Shown: in pieces, positions 17,605-25,897 of the stretch | Numbering within the stretch: position 1 is the stretch's first letter | How the letters are laid out: every line of letters starts with the position of its first letter | DNA from: JBGTFE01 sp041747435 | GTDB lineage: Bacteria; Acidobacteriota; Blastocatellia; Pyrinomonadales; Pyrinomonadaceae | NCBI GenBank assembly: GCA_041747435.1 | Contig: JBGTFE010000026.1 | Span: 1 to 55,071 of the forward strand | Length of the DNA: 55,071 nt | Direction: 5' to 3' | Notes under the pieces: model-generated | The model's database searches: none | What the model was told of the DNA's origin: nothing | Seen by the model: the letters and a program-made list of their open reading frames with translations, nothing else | Position numbers and translations under genes: made by a program

Positions 17605-18819
17605 CTATCTTCCGGCGCGCGCCTGCGAAAGCCGCAAAGCCTGGCGTCGAACGGCGTCCGAAACGTTGCGATTTTTTGAAAGCGCGACCAGATCGCGCAA
17701 CTGCAGCCGGCTCAAAATATTCATTGCGTTGGCGATCGGCGTACGCGCGTTTCGCGCCAGGTTGTGAGCGATCGAATAGTTTCTCGCCCAGGTTCGGCTG
17801 CCGGCGATCGTTCGCAAAACTTCCTCGGGAACGCTTCGCATCGCCGCTATCTTTTCGATCTCGTTATCCGTTATTCGAGGATTTTGAAGTACGGCGAGCG
17901 CGACGACGCGGTTCGAATCGCGAATCAAAAGCGTGCGCGCTTCGCGGTCACCCTTTTGCGCCATTTTTATACGGTCTTTGATGCCCATCCGCATGATGCG
18001 GTTGATCATCGCGACGCGTTCCGTGGAAAGCTCATTATCGAAACTCAGCTCGGTCAGGATCTTGTTGACGAGCGCCGCGCGCTGTTCTTCGCTCTCCTCA
18101 AAAAGTTCCTCGATGTATTCAAGCGCGAGCCATGAATCGTCAATCTCTGAATCGGGAACTTCGATGTGTTCGGCAAGCAAAACCACGTCTTCCGCGCTTA
18201 GCGCCCCCTTTCCGAGTTCTTCGGCAAACTCGGCATGCTCGATAAATTCCGCCGCGGCATCTTTCCCTTGCGCGCGAAGCTCGTTGGCGATCTGCTGTGC
18301 GCCGCGTTCCTTTTCAAAAAACTCGCGTTTTGTCTCGCGCGCCCGACGCTCGGCTTCGGCGGTGCGGTAAGGATTGGAAGTTATTGCGTCGATAATTGCC
18401 GGCGCTTGGATCAAAAGCTGTTGATTAAGCGAAATAAGTTCGAGCAGTTCGCCGTTTGAAGTTTTGCGAGCAAAGTTTACGATCGCTTCGACCGGAGCGC
18501 TTGGATTCGTAAGTATCGCGATGTGCATTTCCGCTGCGAGATTTTCCCGTTCGGCAAAAAAAGCAAGAACGGCTGGCGCGGCTGAAGGCGATTCGAAAAT
18601 GTTCTGAAAACCGCTTTGATCCTGCGAATCCAGCGTCAACTTTGCAGTATTTGCCAATTCCGGGTCCTCGTTTGCAGCGAGCGCTACAAGAACTTCGAGC
18701 AGGTCGCTTTGCGGGAGCGGCAAAACGCCCCGCGCGGCGGCTAGCTGTACGGGACGCGGCGCTTCTCCGGAAATAACAGCTTTTGCAACCGGATGCGTGG
18801 ATTTTGTCTCGAAGTTCAT
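17605..18819 (-). CDS. HEAT-like helical repeat protein, unknown function
   Basis: A 404-residue cytoplasmic protein made almost wholly of short amphipathic helices with recurring patterns such as LLEVLVALAANEDPELANTA, AEMHIAILTNPSAPVEAIV and NRVVALAVLQNPRITDNEI, like HEAT or leucine-rich-variant repeats used in protein binding. A coiled-coil-like charged stretch lies at about 170-205. No catalytic motif is seen. The gene precedes the prenyltransferase by 3 bp on the same strand, so the two are probably co-transcribed. Confidence 0.65.
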   Translation of the reverse strand: MNFETKSTHPVAKAVISGEAPRPVQLAAARGVLPLPQSDLLEVLVALAANEDPELANTAKLTLDSQDQSGFQNIFESPSAAPAVLAFFAERENLAAEMHIAILTNPSAPVEAIVNFARKTSNGELLELISLNQQLLIQAPAIIDAITSNPYRTAEAERRARETKREFFEKERGAQQIANELRAQGKDAAAEFIEHAEFAEELGKGALSAEDVVLLAEHIEVPDSEIDDSWLALEYIEELFEESEEQRAALVNKILTELSFDNELSTERVAMINRIMRMGIKDRIKMAQKGDREARTLLIRDSNRVVALAVLQNPRITDNEIEKIAAMRSVPEEVLRTIAGSRTWARNYSIAHNLARNARTPIANAMNILSRLQLRDLVALSKNRNVSDAVRRQALRLSQARAGR

Positions 18820-18918
18820 AAATTATAGTGGAGATTTAACACGATTGAGCGTTTCAATTTATTTCAAAAACGGCGAGAAATCGCTAGTATTACAAAAGAT
18901 GATTGTAACAATTATGTC

Positions 18919-18947
18919 TTGACTGTGAAAGCAACATAACATAGTCT
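18919..18947 (+). promoter_or_regulatory. possible sigma-70 promoter for sugar-nucleotide genes
   Basis: TTGACT, a 17-bp spacer and TAGTCT lie in the 190-bp gap upstream of the UDP-sugar dehydrogenase. The -35 match is good, the -10 weak. The rest of the gap shows no gene. Confidence 0.3.
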
Positions 18948-19009
18948 AAATTCGTCGGAAAAACGCCCTTTTCAACCTTTTCATAAAACATCCGAACGAA
19001 AAACAATAA

Positions 19010-20347
19010 ATGATAAAAGAAGACATAAAAAACCTCATTTCTAAAAAAACCGCGTGCGTTGGCGTTATCGGGCTCGGTTACGTCGGTTTGCCGCTGATCG
19101 TCGAATTTTGCCTCAAAAATTTCCGCGGAATAGGTTTTGAAGTTGACGAAAAGAAAATCCGAGCTATTGGTAACGGCGAATCTTACATCGTTGACGTAAC
19201 GAGCGAGAACGTGCGGAAATGCGTCGAAAGCGGGAAGCTGACGGCAACGACCGATTTTTCCGAGCTTTCGAAATGCGACATTGTGATCATTTGCGTCCCG
19301 ACGCCGCTTCGAAAAACAAAAGATCCGGATATGTCCTATATTCTTGCGGCGGGCGAAGAAATTCAGAAATATATCCGCCGCGGACAGTTGATAATTCTTG
19401 AATCGACAACGTATCCGGGCACGACCGACGAAGTTCTGCAGCCGATGCTCGAGGAAAAAGGATTCAAATTAGATGAAGACTTTTTGCTTGCTTTTTCGCC
19501 CGAGCGTGTCGATCCGGGAAATCCGCAGTTTCAGACGCACAATATTCCGAAAGTCGTCGGCGGCGTTTCAGACGATTCGACCGAAGTCGCAGCGCTGCTT
19601 TATTCAAACATCGTCGAAAATGTTCATCCTGTTTCCAGCGCGCGCGTCGCCGAAGCCTGCAAATTGTGGGAAAACACGTTTCGCGCAATAAATATCGGGA
19701 TGGCGAACGAGATGGCAAAAGTTTGCAACGCGCTTGGAATCGATACCTGGGAAGTTGTGCGCGCGGCGGCGACGAAGCCTTTCGGGTTTATGCCGTTTTA
19801 TCCTGGACCGGGAATCGGTGGACACTGCATTCCGCTCGACCCTCATTATTTAAGCTGGAAGGCGCGTCAGCACGGATTCGATTCACGCTTTATCACGTTG
19901 GCGGAAGAGATCAATTCCTCGATGCCGCGCTACGTCGTGGGACTTGTGCGCGATGCTTTGAACGAGTGCAAAAAGTCGGTAAAAGGCGCGAAAATTCTTA
20001 TCCTCGGCGTAGCATATAAAAAAGATATCGACGATATGCGCGAATCGCCGGCGCTGTCCGTGATCGATCTGCTTCGCTCGCGCGGCGCGAATGTCGTCTA
20101 TCACGATCCGTTCGTAGCGGAAGTTCATTTCGATCACGCCTATACGATCGCCGGAGGCGAGCCGCTTTCGAGCGCCGATCTGACCGAGGAACTGATAAAA
20201 ACTTCGGACTGCGTCGTGATCTGCACCGAGCATTCGGGCATCGATTATCATTGGATCTGCGAGATGGCTTCGGTAATTGTCGATACGCGAAACGCGCTGT
20301 CGACCGAGGTCAGAAACGGAAGTAATGCAAAAATCGTTAGACTGTGA
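19010..20347 (+). CDS. UDP-N-acetyl-hexosamine 6-dehydrogenase
   Basis: Oxidises the C6 hydroxyl of a UDP-HexNAc to a uronic acid in two NAD-dependent steps. The Rossmann motif GLGYVG is at residues 21-26 and the catalytic cysteine is Cys273 in GIGGHCIPLDPHY. The full three-domain architecture and the 445-residue length fit the WbpA/WecC group. With the adjacent UDP-GlcNAc 2-epimerase, the pair could make UDP-ManNAc uronic acid for surface polysaccharide. Which of GlcNAc or ManNAc is oxidised cannot be decided from sequence alone. Confidence 0.9.
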   Translation: MIKEDIKNLISKKTACVGVIGLGYVGLPLIVEFCLKNFRGIGFEVDEKKIRAIGNGESYIVDVTSENVRKCVESGKLTATTDFSELSKCDIVIICVPTPLRKTKDPDMSYILAAGEEIQKYIRRGQLIILESTTYPGTTDEVLQPMLEEKGFKLDEDFLLAFSPERVDPGNPQFQTHNIPKVVGGVSDDSTEVAALLYSNIVENVHPVSSARVAEACKLWENTFRAINIGMANEMAKVCNALGIDTWEVVRAAATKPFGFMPFYPGPGIGGHCIPLDPHYLSWKARQHGFDSRFITLAEEINSSMPRYVVGLVRDALNECKKSVKGAKILILGVAYKKDIDDMRESPALSVIDLLRSRGANVVYHDPFVAEVHFDHAYTIAGGEPLSSADLTEELIKTSDCVVICTEHSGIDYHWICEMASVIVDTRNALSTEVRNGSNAKIVRL

Positions 20348-20348
20348 T

Positions 20349-20445
20349 GGAGCGCAGGCTGCCAGCCTGCAAATGTCGCGCCCGACGTAAATGCTTCATC
20401 GTTTTTGACTCCCTGCGTTCACTGCAGGCTGGCAGCCTGCGCTCC
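20349..20445. repeat. REPIN, family C
   Basis: Arms GGAGCGCAGGCTGCCAGCCT and its mirror at the right end form a large hairpin, each arm containing CAGGCTGGCAGCCTG-type dyad symmetry. It ends only 2 bp before the ATG of wecB, so it makes up the whole 5' leader of that gene. Unlike families A and B, no matching transposase is in the window. Confidence 0.9.
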
Positions 20446-20447
20446 GT

Positions 20448-21542
20448 ATGTTAAAAATTCTAAACATCGTCGGCGCGCGTCCGAATTTTATGAAGATCGC
20501 GCCGCTTCAAAGAGAGATGGAGCGGCGTGAAGATGAATTTCTTCCGCTGATCGTTCATACCGGACAGCATTATGACGCCGCGATGTCCGATTCTTTTTTT
20601 GACGATCTAGACATTCCCGCGCCGGATTTTCATCTCGAAGTCGGCTCGCATTCGCACGCCGTTCAAACCGCAAAAATTATGACCGCGTTTGAGCCGGTTT
20701 TGCTCGAACAAAAGCCCGATTGGGTCGTCGTCGTCGGCGATGTGAATTCGACGATTGCCTGCGCTTTGGTTTGCTCAAAACTTGGTGTAAAGGTCGCGCA
20801 TGTTGAAGCCGGTTTGCGCTCGCGTGACCGAACAATGCCCGAAGAGATCAACCGGATTTTGACCGATGCGATTTCCGATCTGCTTCTTACGACTTCGCGC
20901 GACGCGGACGAAAATCTAAAAAACGAAGGAATTTCCGCCGGAAAGATAAAATTTGTCGGAAACGTAATGATCGACTCGCTTTTTTTTAACCTGAAAAAAG
21001 CGGAATTATCTCGAATTCGCGAAGATTTGAATCTAATTGAAAAAGATTACGCAGTTCTCACGCTTCATCGTCCGTCAAACGTCGATGAAAAAGGAATTTT
21101 CGAAGGTTTGCTCGGCGCGCTTATCGAGATCAGCAAAAAATTGCCGATAATCTTTCCCATCCATCCGCGCACAAAAGTTCGCATTGAAGAATTCGGTTTT
21201 TCCGAACGGATCGAGAATTCAAATATTCGCCTTATCGACCCGCTCGGCTACGTAGATTTTCTTCGCCTTTACAGCGGCGCGCGGCTAGTTTTGACCGATT
21301 CCGGCGGCATTCAGGAAGAAACTACCGTGCTCGGAATTCCGTGTTTGACGCTTCGAGAAAATACCGAGCGACCGATCACCATCGAGCTCGGAACAAACGT
21401 TCTCGTCGGCACAAATCCGGAAAAGATCAAACATAACGCATTCGAAATTTTAGAAGTTTCGCCACAAAAAGACATAACAATTCCGCCGCTCTGGGATGGA
21501 AAAGCAGCGGAACGTATTTGTAATTCTCTATTAGAAATTTAA
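20448..21542 (+). CDS. wecB: UDP-N-acetylglucosamine 2-epimerase (non-hydrolysing)
   Basis: Interconverts UDP-GlcNAc and UDP-ManNAc in the cytoplasm. Typical GT-B-fold motifs are visible: NIVGARPNFMK at the N-terminus, HTGQHYD, GDVNSTIA, HVEAGLRS, TLHRPSNVDE and TDSGGIQEE. The length (364) is normal. It follows the UDP-HexNAc dehydrogenase but is separated by a REPIN that replaces the ribosome-binding region. Together these two genes point to ManNAc-uronate-containing exopolysaccharide or O-antigen. Confidence 0.94.
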   Translation: MLKILNIVGARPNFMKIAPLQREMERREDEFLPLIVHTGQHYDAAMSDSFFDDLDIPAPDFHLEVGSHSHAVQTAKIMTAFEPVLLEQKPDWVVVVGDVNSTIACALVCSKLGVKVAHVEAGLRSRDRTMPEEINRILTDAISDLLLTTSRDADENLKNEGISAGKIKFVGNVMIDSLFFNLKKAELSRIREDLNLIEKDYAVLTLHRPSNVDEKGIFEGLLGALIEISKKLPIIFPIHPRTKVRIEEFGFSERIENSNIRLIDPLGYVDFLRLYSGARLVLTDSGGIQEETTVLGIPCLTLRENTERPITIELGTNVLVGTNPEKIKHNAFEILEVSPQKDITIPPLWDGKAAERICNSLLEI

Positions 21543-21546
21543 CTGT

Positions 21547-21771
21547 TTAAACGGCGACATTTTCTCGCAAACGACTTTGAATGTTTTCCGAGAAATTTAC
21601 GATTTCAAACATTTGTTTTGGGTAAAGATAATCTTCTTCGGATTCGTCTATAACCCGCAAATATCCCTGCGGGTCATTTTTTTCAGGTTCGACAACCGCA
21701 TAAATCTTATTTAATTGTAAATCGTCGCACTCCGAATTTTCCGAACAAAGTGCGAAACCGATAATCGTCAT
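21547..21771 (-). CDS. small conserved protein with IDESxEDYLYP motif
   Basis: A 74-residue acidic protein of unknown function. The core (KIYAVVEPEKNDPQGYLRVIDES then EEDYLYP) is like a family of about 70-residue proteins often found behind a basic partner ending in a HWYExHGIGK motif. Here the degraded partner lies directly upstream (21774-22010), 2 bp away. A toxin-antitoxin or related two-gene cassette is a guess. ATG at 21771 is chosen over a TTG 6 bp upstream. Confidence 0.6.
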   Translation of the reverse strand: MTIIGFALCSENSECDDLQLNKIYAVVEPEKNDPQGYLRVIDESEEDYLYPKQMFEIVNFSENIQSRLRENVAV

Positions 21772-21773
21772 AA

Positions 21774-22010
21774 TCAATCAAGAAGGCGTTTTATTTTCAT
21801 CTTTCTTTTGCCAATTCCGTGACATTCATACCAATGTAATTCGGCGAAGCGAATAGAACCATCGAGTAGTTCTACATTTGCGCTTCCTTTTAATTTCCGC
21901 CACCTATCGCCGCCAAAATTTTGGCGTAAATTTTCTAATTCTCATATCGAAAAACGTTGGGCGATGATTTCGATATTGTCGATCGGCTCGAAAAATCTTC
22001 TGTAATTGAA
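21774..22010 (-). pseudogene. remnant of basic partner gene with in-frame TGA
   Basis: Reading the minus strand in one frame gives FFEPIDNIEIIAQRFSI, a TGA at 21942-21944, then ELENLRQNFGGDRWRKLKG, and ends HWYECHGIGKRKMKIKRLLD. The tail matches, from memory, a family of about 85-residue basic proteins in which an Arg (CGA) sits where TGA is found here. No in-frame start codon precedes it. A nonsense mutation plus loss of the start is the simplest reading. It is the upstream half of a two-gene cassette. Confidence 0.5.
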
Positions 22011-22042
22011 TCATAGCACGCGCAAAATGGTAAAAGAAACGA

Positions 22043-22507
22043 TTACTTCGGCTCTTGTTTCTCCATCGGATAGCCCGCGGTAACCCAGCCTTTTGTTCCG
22101 TCTATCAGCGCGTAAGCGTTTTCAATTCCTTTTTCTTTTAATTTCAGCACCAGACCGGCGCTCGTGTGTTCGTTTCGTCAGTCACAGTAGGCGATTATTT
22201 TCTTACCTTCGGGAATGTCGCGATATCGTGCTTCAATTGCTTCCATCGGAATATTTATCGCTCCTTTTATATGTTCCATTCGGTAAGCGTATTCGGCGCG
22301 TGTATCCACAAAAACCGCATTTCCCGCGTCATATTCCTTTTTCGCTTCTTCAGCGGTAATTCGTGGAACTCCGTCTGCCTGATCGGGTGCTTTTTGGTAA
22401 ACGCTGGTCGTTGGCGAAGCTTTTGTTTCTAAGGTTGTATTTGCCGCGCGCTGGCAAGCGGACGAAAGCGTGAGCGCCACCAAAGTAATAAATAAATTAA
22501 AACGCAT
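22043..22507 (-). CDS. rhodanese-domain lipoprotein, probable selenoprotein
   Basis: A 154-residue rhodanese-like sulfurtransferase if the in-frame TGA at 22178-22180 is read as selenocysteine. Residues 1-17 form a signal peptide ending LSSAC, a loose lipobox, so the protein is probably exported or lipid-anchored. The rhodanese fold starts at about residue 50 (ITAEEAKKEYDAGNAVFVDTRAEYAY) and reaches the active-site loop IIAYC108-D109-U110-RNEHTSA. Related proteins carry C-x-C-P-N-E-H-T-S-A here, so TGA replaces the second Cys. The 44 residues after TGA (GLVLKLKEKGIENAYALIDG, GWVTAGYP) complete the fold. A SECIS-like hairpin lies 21 nt downstream of TGA. A nonsense mutation is the alternative, but it would not explain the hairpin. 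Confidence 0.8.
22146..22162 (-). promoter_or_regulatory. putative bacterial SECIS hairpin
   Basis: In the mRNA sense the stem AGCGCC pairs with GGUGCU around the loop GGUCU. The loop begins 21 nt after the in-frame UGA, inside the accepted 16-37 nt range, and GGUCU is the same apical sequence as in the E. coli fdhF SECIS (from established knowledge). It lies inside the coding region, as bacterial SECIS elements must. Confidence 0.72.
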
Positions 22508-22519
22508 ATTATCTCCTGT

Positions 22520-23908
22520 TTATCCCGATTGCGCGTTGGCTATAAGCGTTGGATATTTTCCCGTCCAACACGCCGTGCAAGCGGTGTTTTCTTCAAAATT
22601 GATCGCTTTTAGCATTCCTTCCATCGAAAGATAGCCGAGTGAGTCGGCTTCTATATATTGACAAACTTCCTCGACCGACATTTGCGCGGCGATCAGATCC
22701 GCTTTTCGCGGCGTATCGACTCCGTAATAACACGGCGAGATCGTCGGCGGACAGCTGACGCGAATGTGAACCTCGCGCGCACCGGCTTCGCGCACCATCT
22801 GCACGATCTTTTTTGACGTCGTGCCGCGGACTATCGAATCATCGACCAGAACAATTCGCTGATCTTTGATCAGATCTTTTATCGGATTTAATTTCAAACG
22901 CACGCCGAACGAGCGGATCTGCTGAGTCGGCTCGATAAACGTGCGCCCGACGTAATGATTGCGAATGATCGCCTGCCGGTAATTTATCCCGGATTGCGCT
23001 GCGTATCCGATCGCCGCGGCGACGCCGGAATCCGGCACAGGCACAACGAGATCCGCGTCCGCGGGCTGTTCGACCGCCAATTGTCTTCCCATCTGATGGC
23101 GCGATTGATTGACCGATCGTCCGAAAATGATCGAATCCGGACGCGAAAAATAAACGTGCTCGAAGGCGCAAACCGCGCGCGGTTTTTCGTCGAACGGGCG
23201 CGACGAGTGCAAGCCTTTTTCGTCGATCACGAGCATTTCGCCGGGCTCGATCTCGCGAACGTATTCGGCGTCGATCAGATCGAACGCGCAGGTTTCAGAC
23301 GCAACAAACCAGGCATCTTTCAGTTTTCCGAGCACAAGCGGGCGAAAGCCGCGCGCATCGCGAACGGCGATCAACGCTTTTGGCGTCAGAAACAATAGCG
23401 AAAATGCGCCTTCGGTTTCCTTCAAAACTTTTGAAATTGCTTCAATTGCGTCTCGCGCTTGCGCGCGCGCGATCGAATGCAAAATCGTTTCCGTATCCGA
23501 AGTTGAAGAAAAGATCGCGCCGGCTCGCTCGAGTTCGATGCGTTTCTGCGCCGCAAACGGAAGGTTTCCGTTGTGGCAAACGGCAATTCGCCCATGCTGG
23601 CACGTTACGGAAAACGGCTGAACTTCTTTGATCGTATTTTTCCCGGCGGTGGAATAACGCGTATGTCCGATCGCGGAATCTCCGATAAGATTCGTCAAAA
23701 CCTCTTCGCTCAAAACATCGGCGACCAGCCCTTGCGAACGAAATTGATAGAGTTCTTCGCCGTCGGAAGAAACGATTCCGCAGGCTTCCTGCCCGCGATG
23801 CTGCAGCGCAAAAAGTCCGAGCTGCGTGAGCGTCGAAGCTTCGGCGTGACCAAACACACCGAAGATACCGCATTCTTCCTTGAATTTATCGAATATAAAA
23901 TCGGTCAT
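22520..23908 (-). CDS. purF: amidophosphoribosyltransferase
   Basis: First committed step of purine synthesis: PRPP plus glutamine gives phosphoribosylamine. The N-terminal nucleophile Cys13 follows a short propeptide (FKEECGIFGVFG), typical of the Bacillus-type enzyme. The PRPP loop is RIVLVDDSIVRGTTS. Cysteines in CAFEHVYFSRPDS, RVSCPPTISPC and ACTACWTGKYP fit the [4Fe-4S] cluster form. The start shares one base with the stop of the upstream antitoxin gene. Other pur genes in the window (purB, purS, purQ) lie about 27 kb away. Confidence 0.95.
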   Translation of the reverse strand: MTDFIFDKFKEECGIFGVFGHAEASTLTQLGLFALQHRGQEACGIVSSDGEELYQFRSQGLVADVLSEEVLTNLIGDSAIGHTRYSTAGKNTIKEVQPFSVTCQHGRIAVCHNGNLPFAAQKRIELERAGAIFSSTSDTETILHSIARAQARDAIEAISKVLKETEGAFSLLFLTPKALIAVRDARGFRPLVLGKLKDAWFVASETCAFDLIDAEYVREIEPGEMLVIDEKGLHSSRPFDEKPRAVCAFEHVYFSRPDSIIFGRSVNQSRHQMGRQLAVEQPADADLVVPVPDSGVAAAIGYAAQSGINYRQAIIRNHYVGRTFIEPTQQIRSFGVRLKLNPIKDLIKDQRIVLVDDSIVRGTTSKKIVQMVREAGAREVHIRVSCPPTISPCYYGVDTPRKADLIAAQMSVEEVCQYIEADSLGYLSMEGMLKAINFEENTACTACWTGKYPTLIANAQSG

Positions 23909-24141
23909 TATTTTTCGGCTGAAATTAAAGAGCGCAAAGCATTATTAACCGAATCCGAATCGGGAAAATAACGGTGAATGTCCGAATCGATCGCGGCAAA
24001 ATGCTGTTCATCGGTTGTTCCGTTTTCTTTAATTATTCGGACCGTGTAACCGGATTTAAAAGCCTCGTGATATTTTCCGCGAACACCTTTTTTGCCGGTA
24101 AAATCGTATTCCTCAAGCATCCCTTCTTTATCCTTGTTCAT
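23908..24141 (-). CDS. putative antitoxin of BrnT-type toxin
   Basis: A 77-residue acidic protein. The EYDFTGKKGVRGKYHEAFKSGY and PDSDSVNNALRSLI parts resemble antitoxins that accompany BrnT-like toxins in place of classical BrnA. It overlaps the toxin gene by 14 bp, toxin first, so they are translationally coupled. Its stop shares a base with the purF start. The role is inferred from neighbour and resemblance. Confidence 0.7.
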   Translation of the reverse strand: MNKDKEGMLEEYDFTGKKGVRGKYHEAFKSGYTVRIIKENGTTDEQHFAAIDSDIHRYFPDSDSVNNALRSLISAEK

Positions 24142-24403
24142 AAATTTGTCTTTCCGATGCCGTCGCTTTACGGCAACTAATAATTCGGATAATTATTTCA
24201 TATTCTGTTTCGCTAAACTCCAAATGTACGACGAGCAAAACACGATTTGATGCCGAATTGCCTATGCTGATAAATCTTTTTTCGCCGTCGGAATGAAAAT
24301 CATCGGCAAAAGTTACGAGAAACGAATCATTAAAAATCGTCTTCGCTTCATCGAAACTGACTTTATGTTTTCGAAAGTTCGATTCAGCCTTCTTTTCATT
24401 CAT
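24128..24403 (-). CDS. BrnT family toxin
   Basis: A 91-residue BrnT-like ribonuclease toxin: KHKVSFDEAKTIFNDSF, ISIGNSASNRVLLVVHLEF and IRIISCRKATASERQIYE are family hallmarks. Canonical BrnT begins with an FEWDEEK-type strand. Upstream of the ATG used here the DNA reads ATGAATTTGATATTTGAATG and would give MNLIFEW joined to NEKKAESN if one G were inserted. So the ancestral N-terminus of about 7 residues seems lost through a one-base deletion, with restart at an ATG just behind it. Activity may be reduced. Confidence 0.82.
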   Translation of the reverse strand: MNEKKAESNFRKHKVSFDEAKTIFNDSFLVTFADDFHSDGEKRFISIGNSASNRVLLVVHLEFSETEYEIIIRIISCRKATASERQIYEQG

Positions 24404-24429
24404 TCAAATATCAAATTCATTTTAACATC

Positions 24430-25827
24430 TTAACCTGCCGGAATAATTTTTCCGCGACATTCGCCGAAGCCGATTCTGCGAAAACCTTCGCGTTCGCAGA
24501 AACCTTTCATAATAATTTCGTCGCCGTCTTCGAGAAATTTGCGCGTTTCACCCGACGGCAGTTCGACGGGTTCTGCGCCGCGTTTTGTCATCTCTAGCAG
24601 ACAGCCGCGTTCCGAATCTTCCTTGCCGGAAACCGTTCCCGTCGCCATCAGATCGCCGGTTTGCAAATTACAGCCGTTCGAAGCGTGATGAGTCAGCATT
24701 TGTCCGATCGTCCAGTATAAATCTTTGAGATTCGAACGCGACAAGAGAAAAGGTTCGATATGCTCGACGCGCATTTTTTCGGTTTGGATATAAACTTCGA
24801 GTTTGATGTCGAGTCCGCCGTGTTTTTTGTTGGCTTCGTTTGCGAGATAATCGAGCGGCTGTGGATCGTCTGCGTCGCGTTCAAACGCCGGAACTCTGAA
24901 CGGCGCGAGTGCTTCCATCGTGACGACGAACGGCGACACGGTCGTCGCAAAACTCTTTCCTAAACACGGACCTAACGGCTGATATTCCCAGCCTTGAATA
25001 TCACGCGCCGACCAATCGTTGACGAGACACAAACCGAAAATATGTTCTTCCGCGTCTTTGATGTCAATCGTTTCTCCGAGTTCGTTACCTTTGCCGACGA
25101 AAAAACCGACTTCCATTTCGTAGTCTAACGCTTTCGACGGAATATAAACCGGCGGTTGGTCTTCCTTTGAATGATTCTGACCTTTCGGGCGCACGATTTC
25201 TTCGCCGGAAATGACAATCGAAGAAGCGCGTCCGTGATAGCCGATCGGAATCCATTTGTAATTTTCCAATAACGGATTGTCGGGGCGAAACAGTTTGCCG
25301 ACATTCATCGCGTGATATATCGAGCAGTAAAAATCGGTGTAGTCGCCGATTTTGAAAGGCGGTAAAAAATAAAGTTCCGAGATCGGTCGCAGGCATCTAC
25401 TAACCATTTCGCGGCTTTTCGGATCGGCTGTGTCCCGTAAGATTTCGGAAAAAAATCTACGCGCAATAGATAAATTTTCTCCTAGTTTTCCTTTATCTCC
25501 GGTTGCAGAAAAGTCTCTAACCAAATTATTGAGATCATTAAACCAGTCGTGGGACGTAAAACCATACAAGTCAGGTTCAGAATCTGTTTTACGCCGAGCG
25601 CGTCTGTCTGCAGTGTCGCGTTCCCATGCGAAGAACCGCCAACATTCAGCAACATCGAGAACTTTATCTCCAATGATCGCGCCGATACGTCGCCGAATAC
25701 TCGAAGAATTTGGCTTGTCGTAAAAACAAAAAGGTAAATTTTGAATCGGAAAATCCGTGTCGGGCGCGTTGGCTGATTCTACCCAACTTTTAAGGTTCGG
25801 GTCGTGTGTTTCGTTTATTTCGTACAT
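24430..25827 (-). CDS. fahA: fumarylacetoacetase
   Basis: Last step of tyrosine degradation: hydrolysis of fumarylacetoacetate to fumarate and acetoacetate. Family motifs: IGDYTDFYCSIYHAMNVG, FRPDNPLL and IPIGYHGRASSIV, then VEMGFFVGKGNELG-like metal-binding acidic residues (EMEVGFFVGKGNELGE) and LVNDWSARDIQGWEYQPLGP. At 465 residues it is somewhat longer than usual (about 420-435); residues about 67-130 hold extra helical sequence. An imperfect hairpin repeat begins 3 bp upstream of the start codon. hmgA, hppD and phhA lie upstream on the same strand. Confidence 0.94.
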   Translation of the reverse strand: MYEINETHDPNLKSWVESANAPDTDFPIQNLPFCFYDKPNSSSIRRRIGAIIGDKVLDVAECWRFFAWERDTADRRARRKTDSEPDLYGFTSHDWFNDLNNLVRDFSATGDKGKLGENLSIARRFFSEILRDTADPKSREMVSRCLRPISELYFLPPFKIGDYTDFYCSIYHAMNVGKLFRPDNPLLENYKWIPIGYHGRASSIVISGEEIVRPKGQNHSKEDQPPVYIPSKALDYEMEVGFFVGKGNELGETIDIKDAEEHIFGLCLVNDWSARDIQGWEYQPLGPCLGKSFATTVSPFVVTMEALAPFRVPAFERDADDPQPLDYLANEANKKHGGLDIKLEVYIQTEKMRVEHIEPFLLSRSNLKDLYWTIGQMLTHHASNGCNLQTGDLMATGTVSGKEDSERGCLLEMTKRGAEPVELPSGETRKFLEDGDEIIMKGFCEREGFRRIGFGECRGKIIPAG

Positions 25828-25829
25828 AA

Positions 25830-25896
25830 GTAGTCAGTAAGCAGTAGTCGGCAGTCGGTAGAAAAAACTGGCTACTGTCTACCGGCTACTGACTAC
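25830..25896. repeat. imperfect inverted repeat upstream of fahA
   Basis: Left arm GTAGTCAGTAAGCAGTAGTC with GGCAGTCGGTAG and right arm CTGGCTACTGTCTACCGGCT with ACTGACTAC fold back on each other around an A-run. It fills the gap between the upstream conserved gene and fahA and abuts both. Confidence 0.75.
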
Positions 25897-25897
25897 T

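Noticed and set aside
21942..21944. In-frame TGA in the small basic remnant as a second selenocysteine
   Set aside because: The residue expected there is Arg, not Cys. The palindrome behind the TGA (CGCCAAAATTTTGGCG) lacks a loop of SECIS type and the reading frame has no start codon.
25430..25723. A 97-codon plus-strand open frame inside fahA
   Set aside because: It is antisense to a well-conserved enzyme and shows no protein-like features; the GC-skewed codon positions of this genome make such shadows common.
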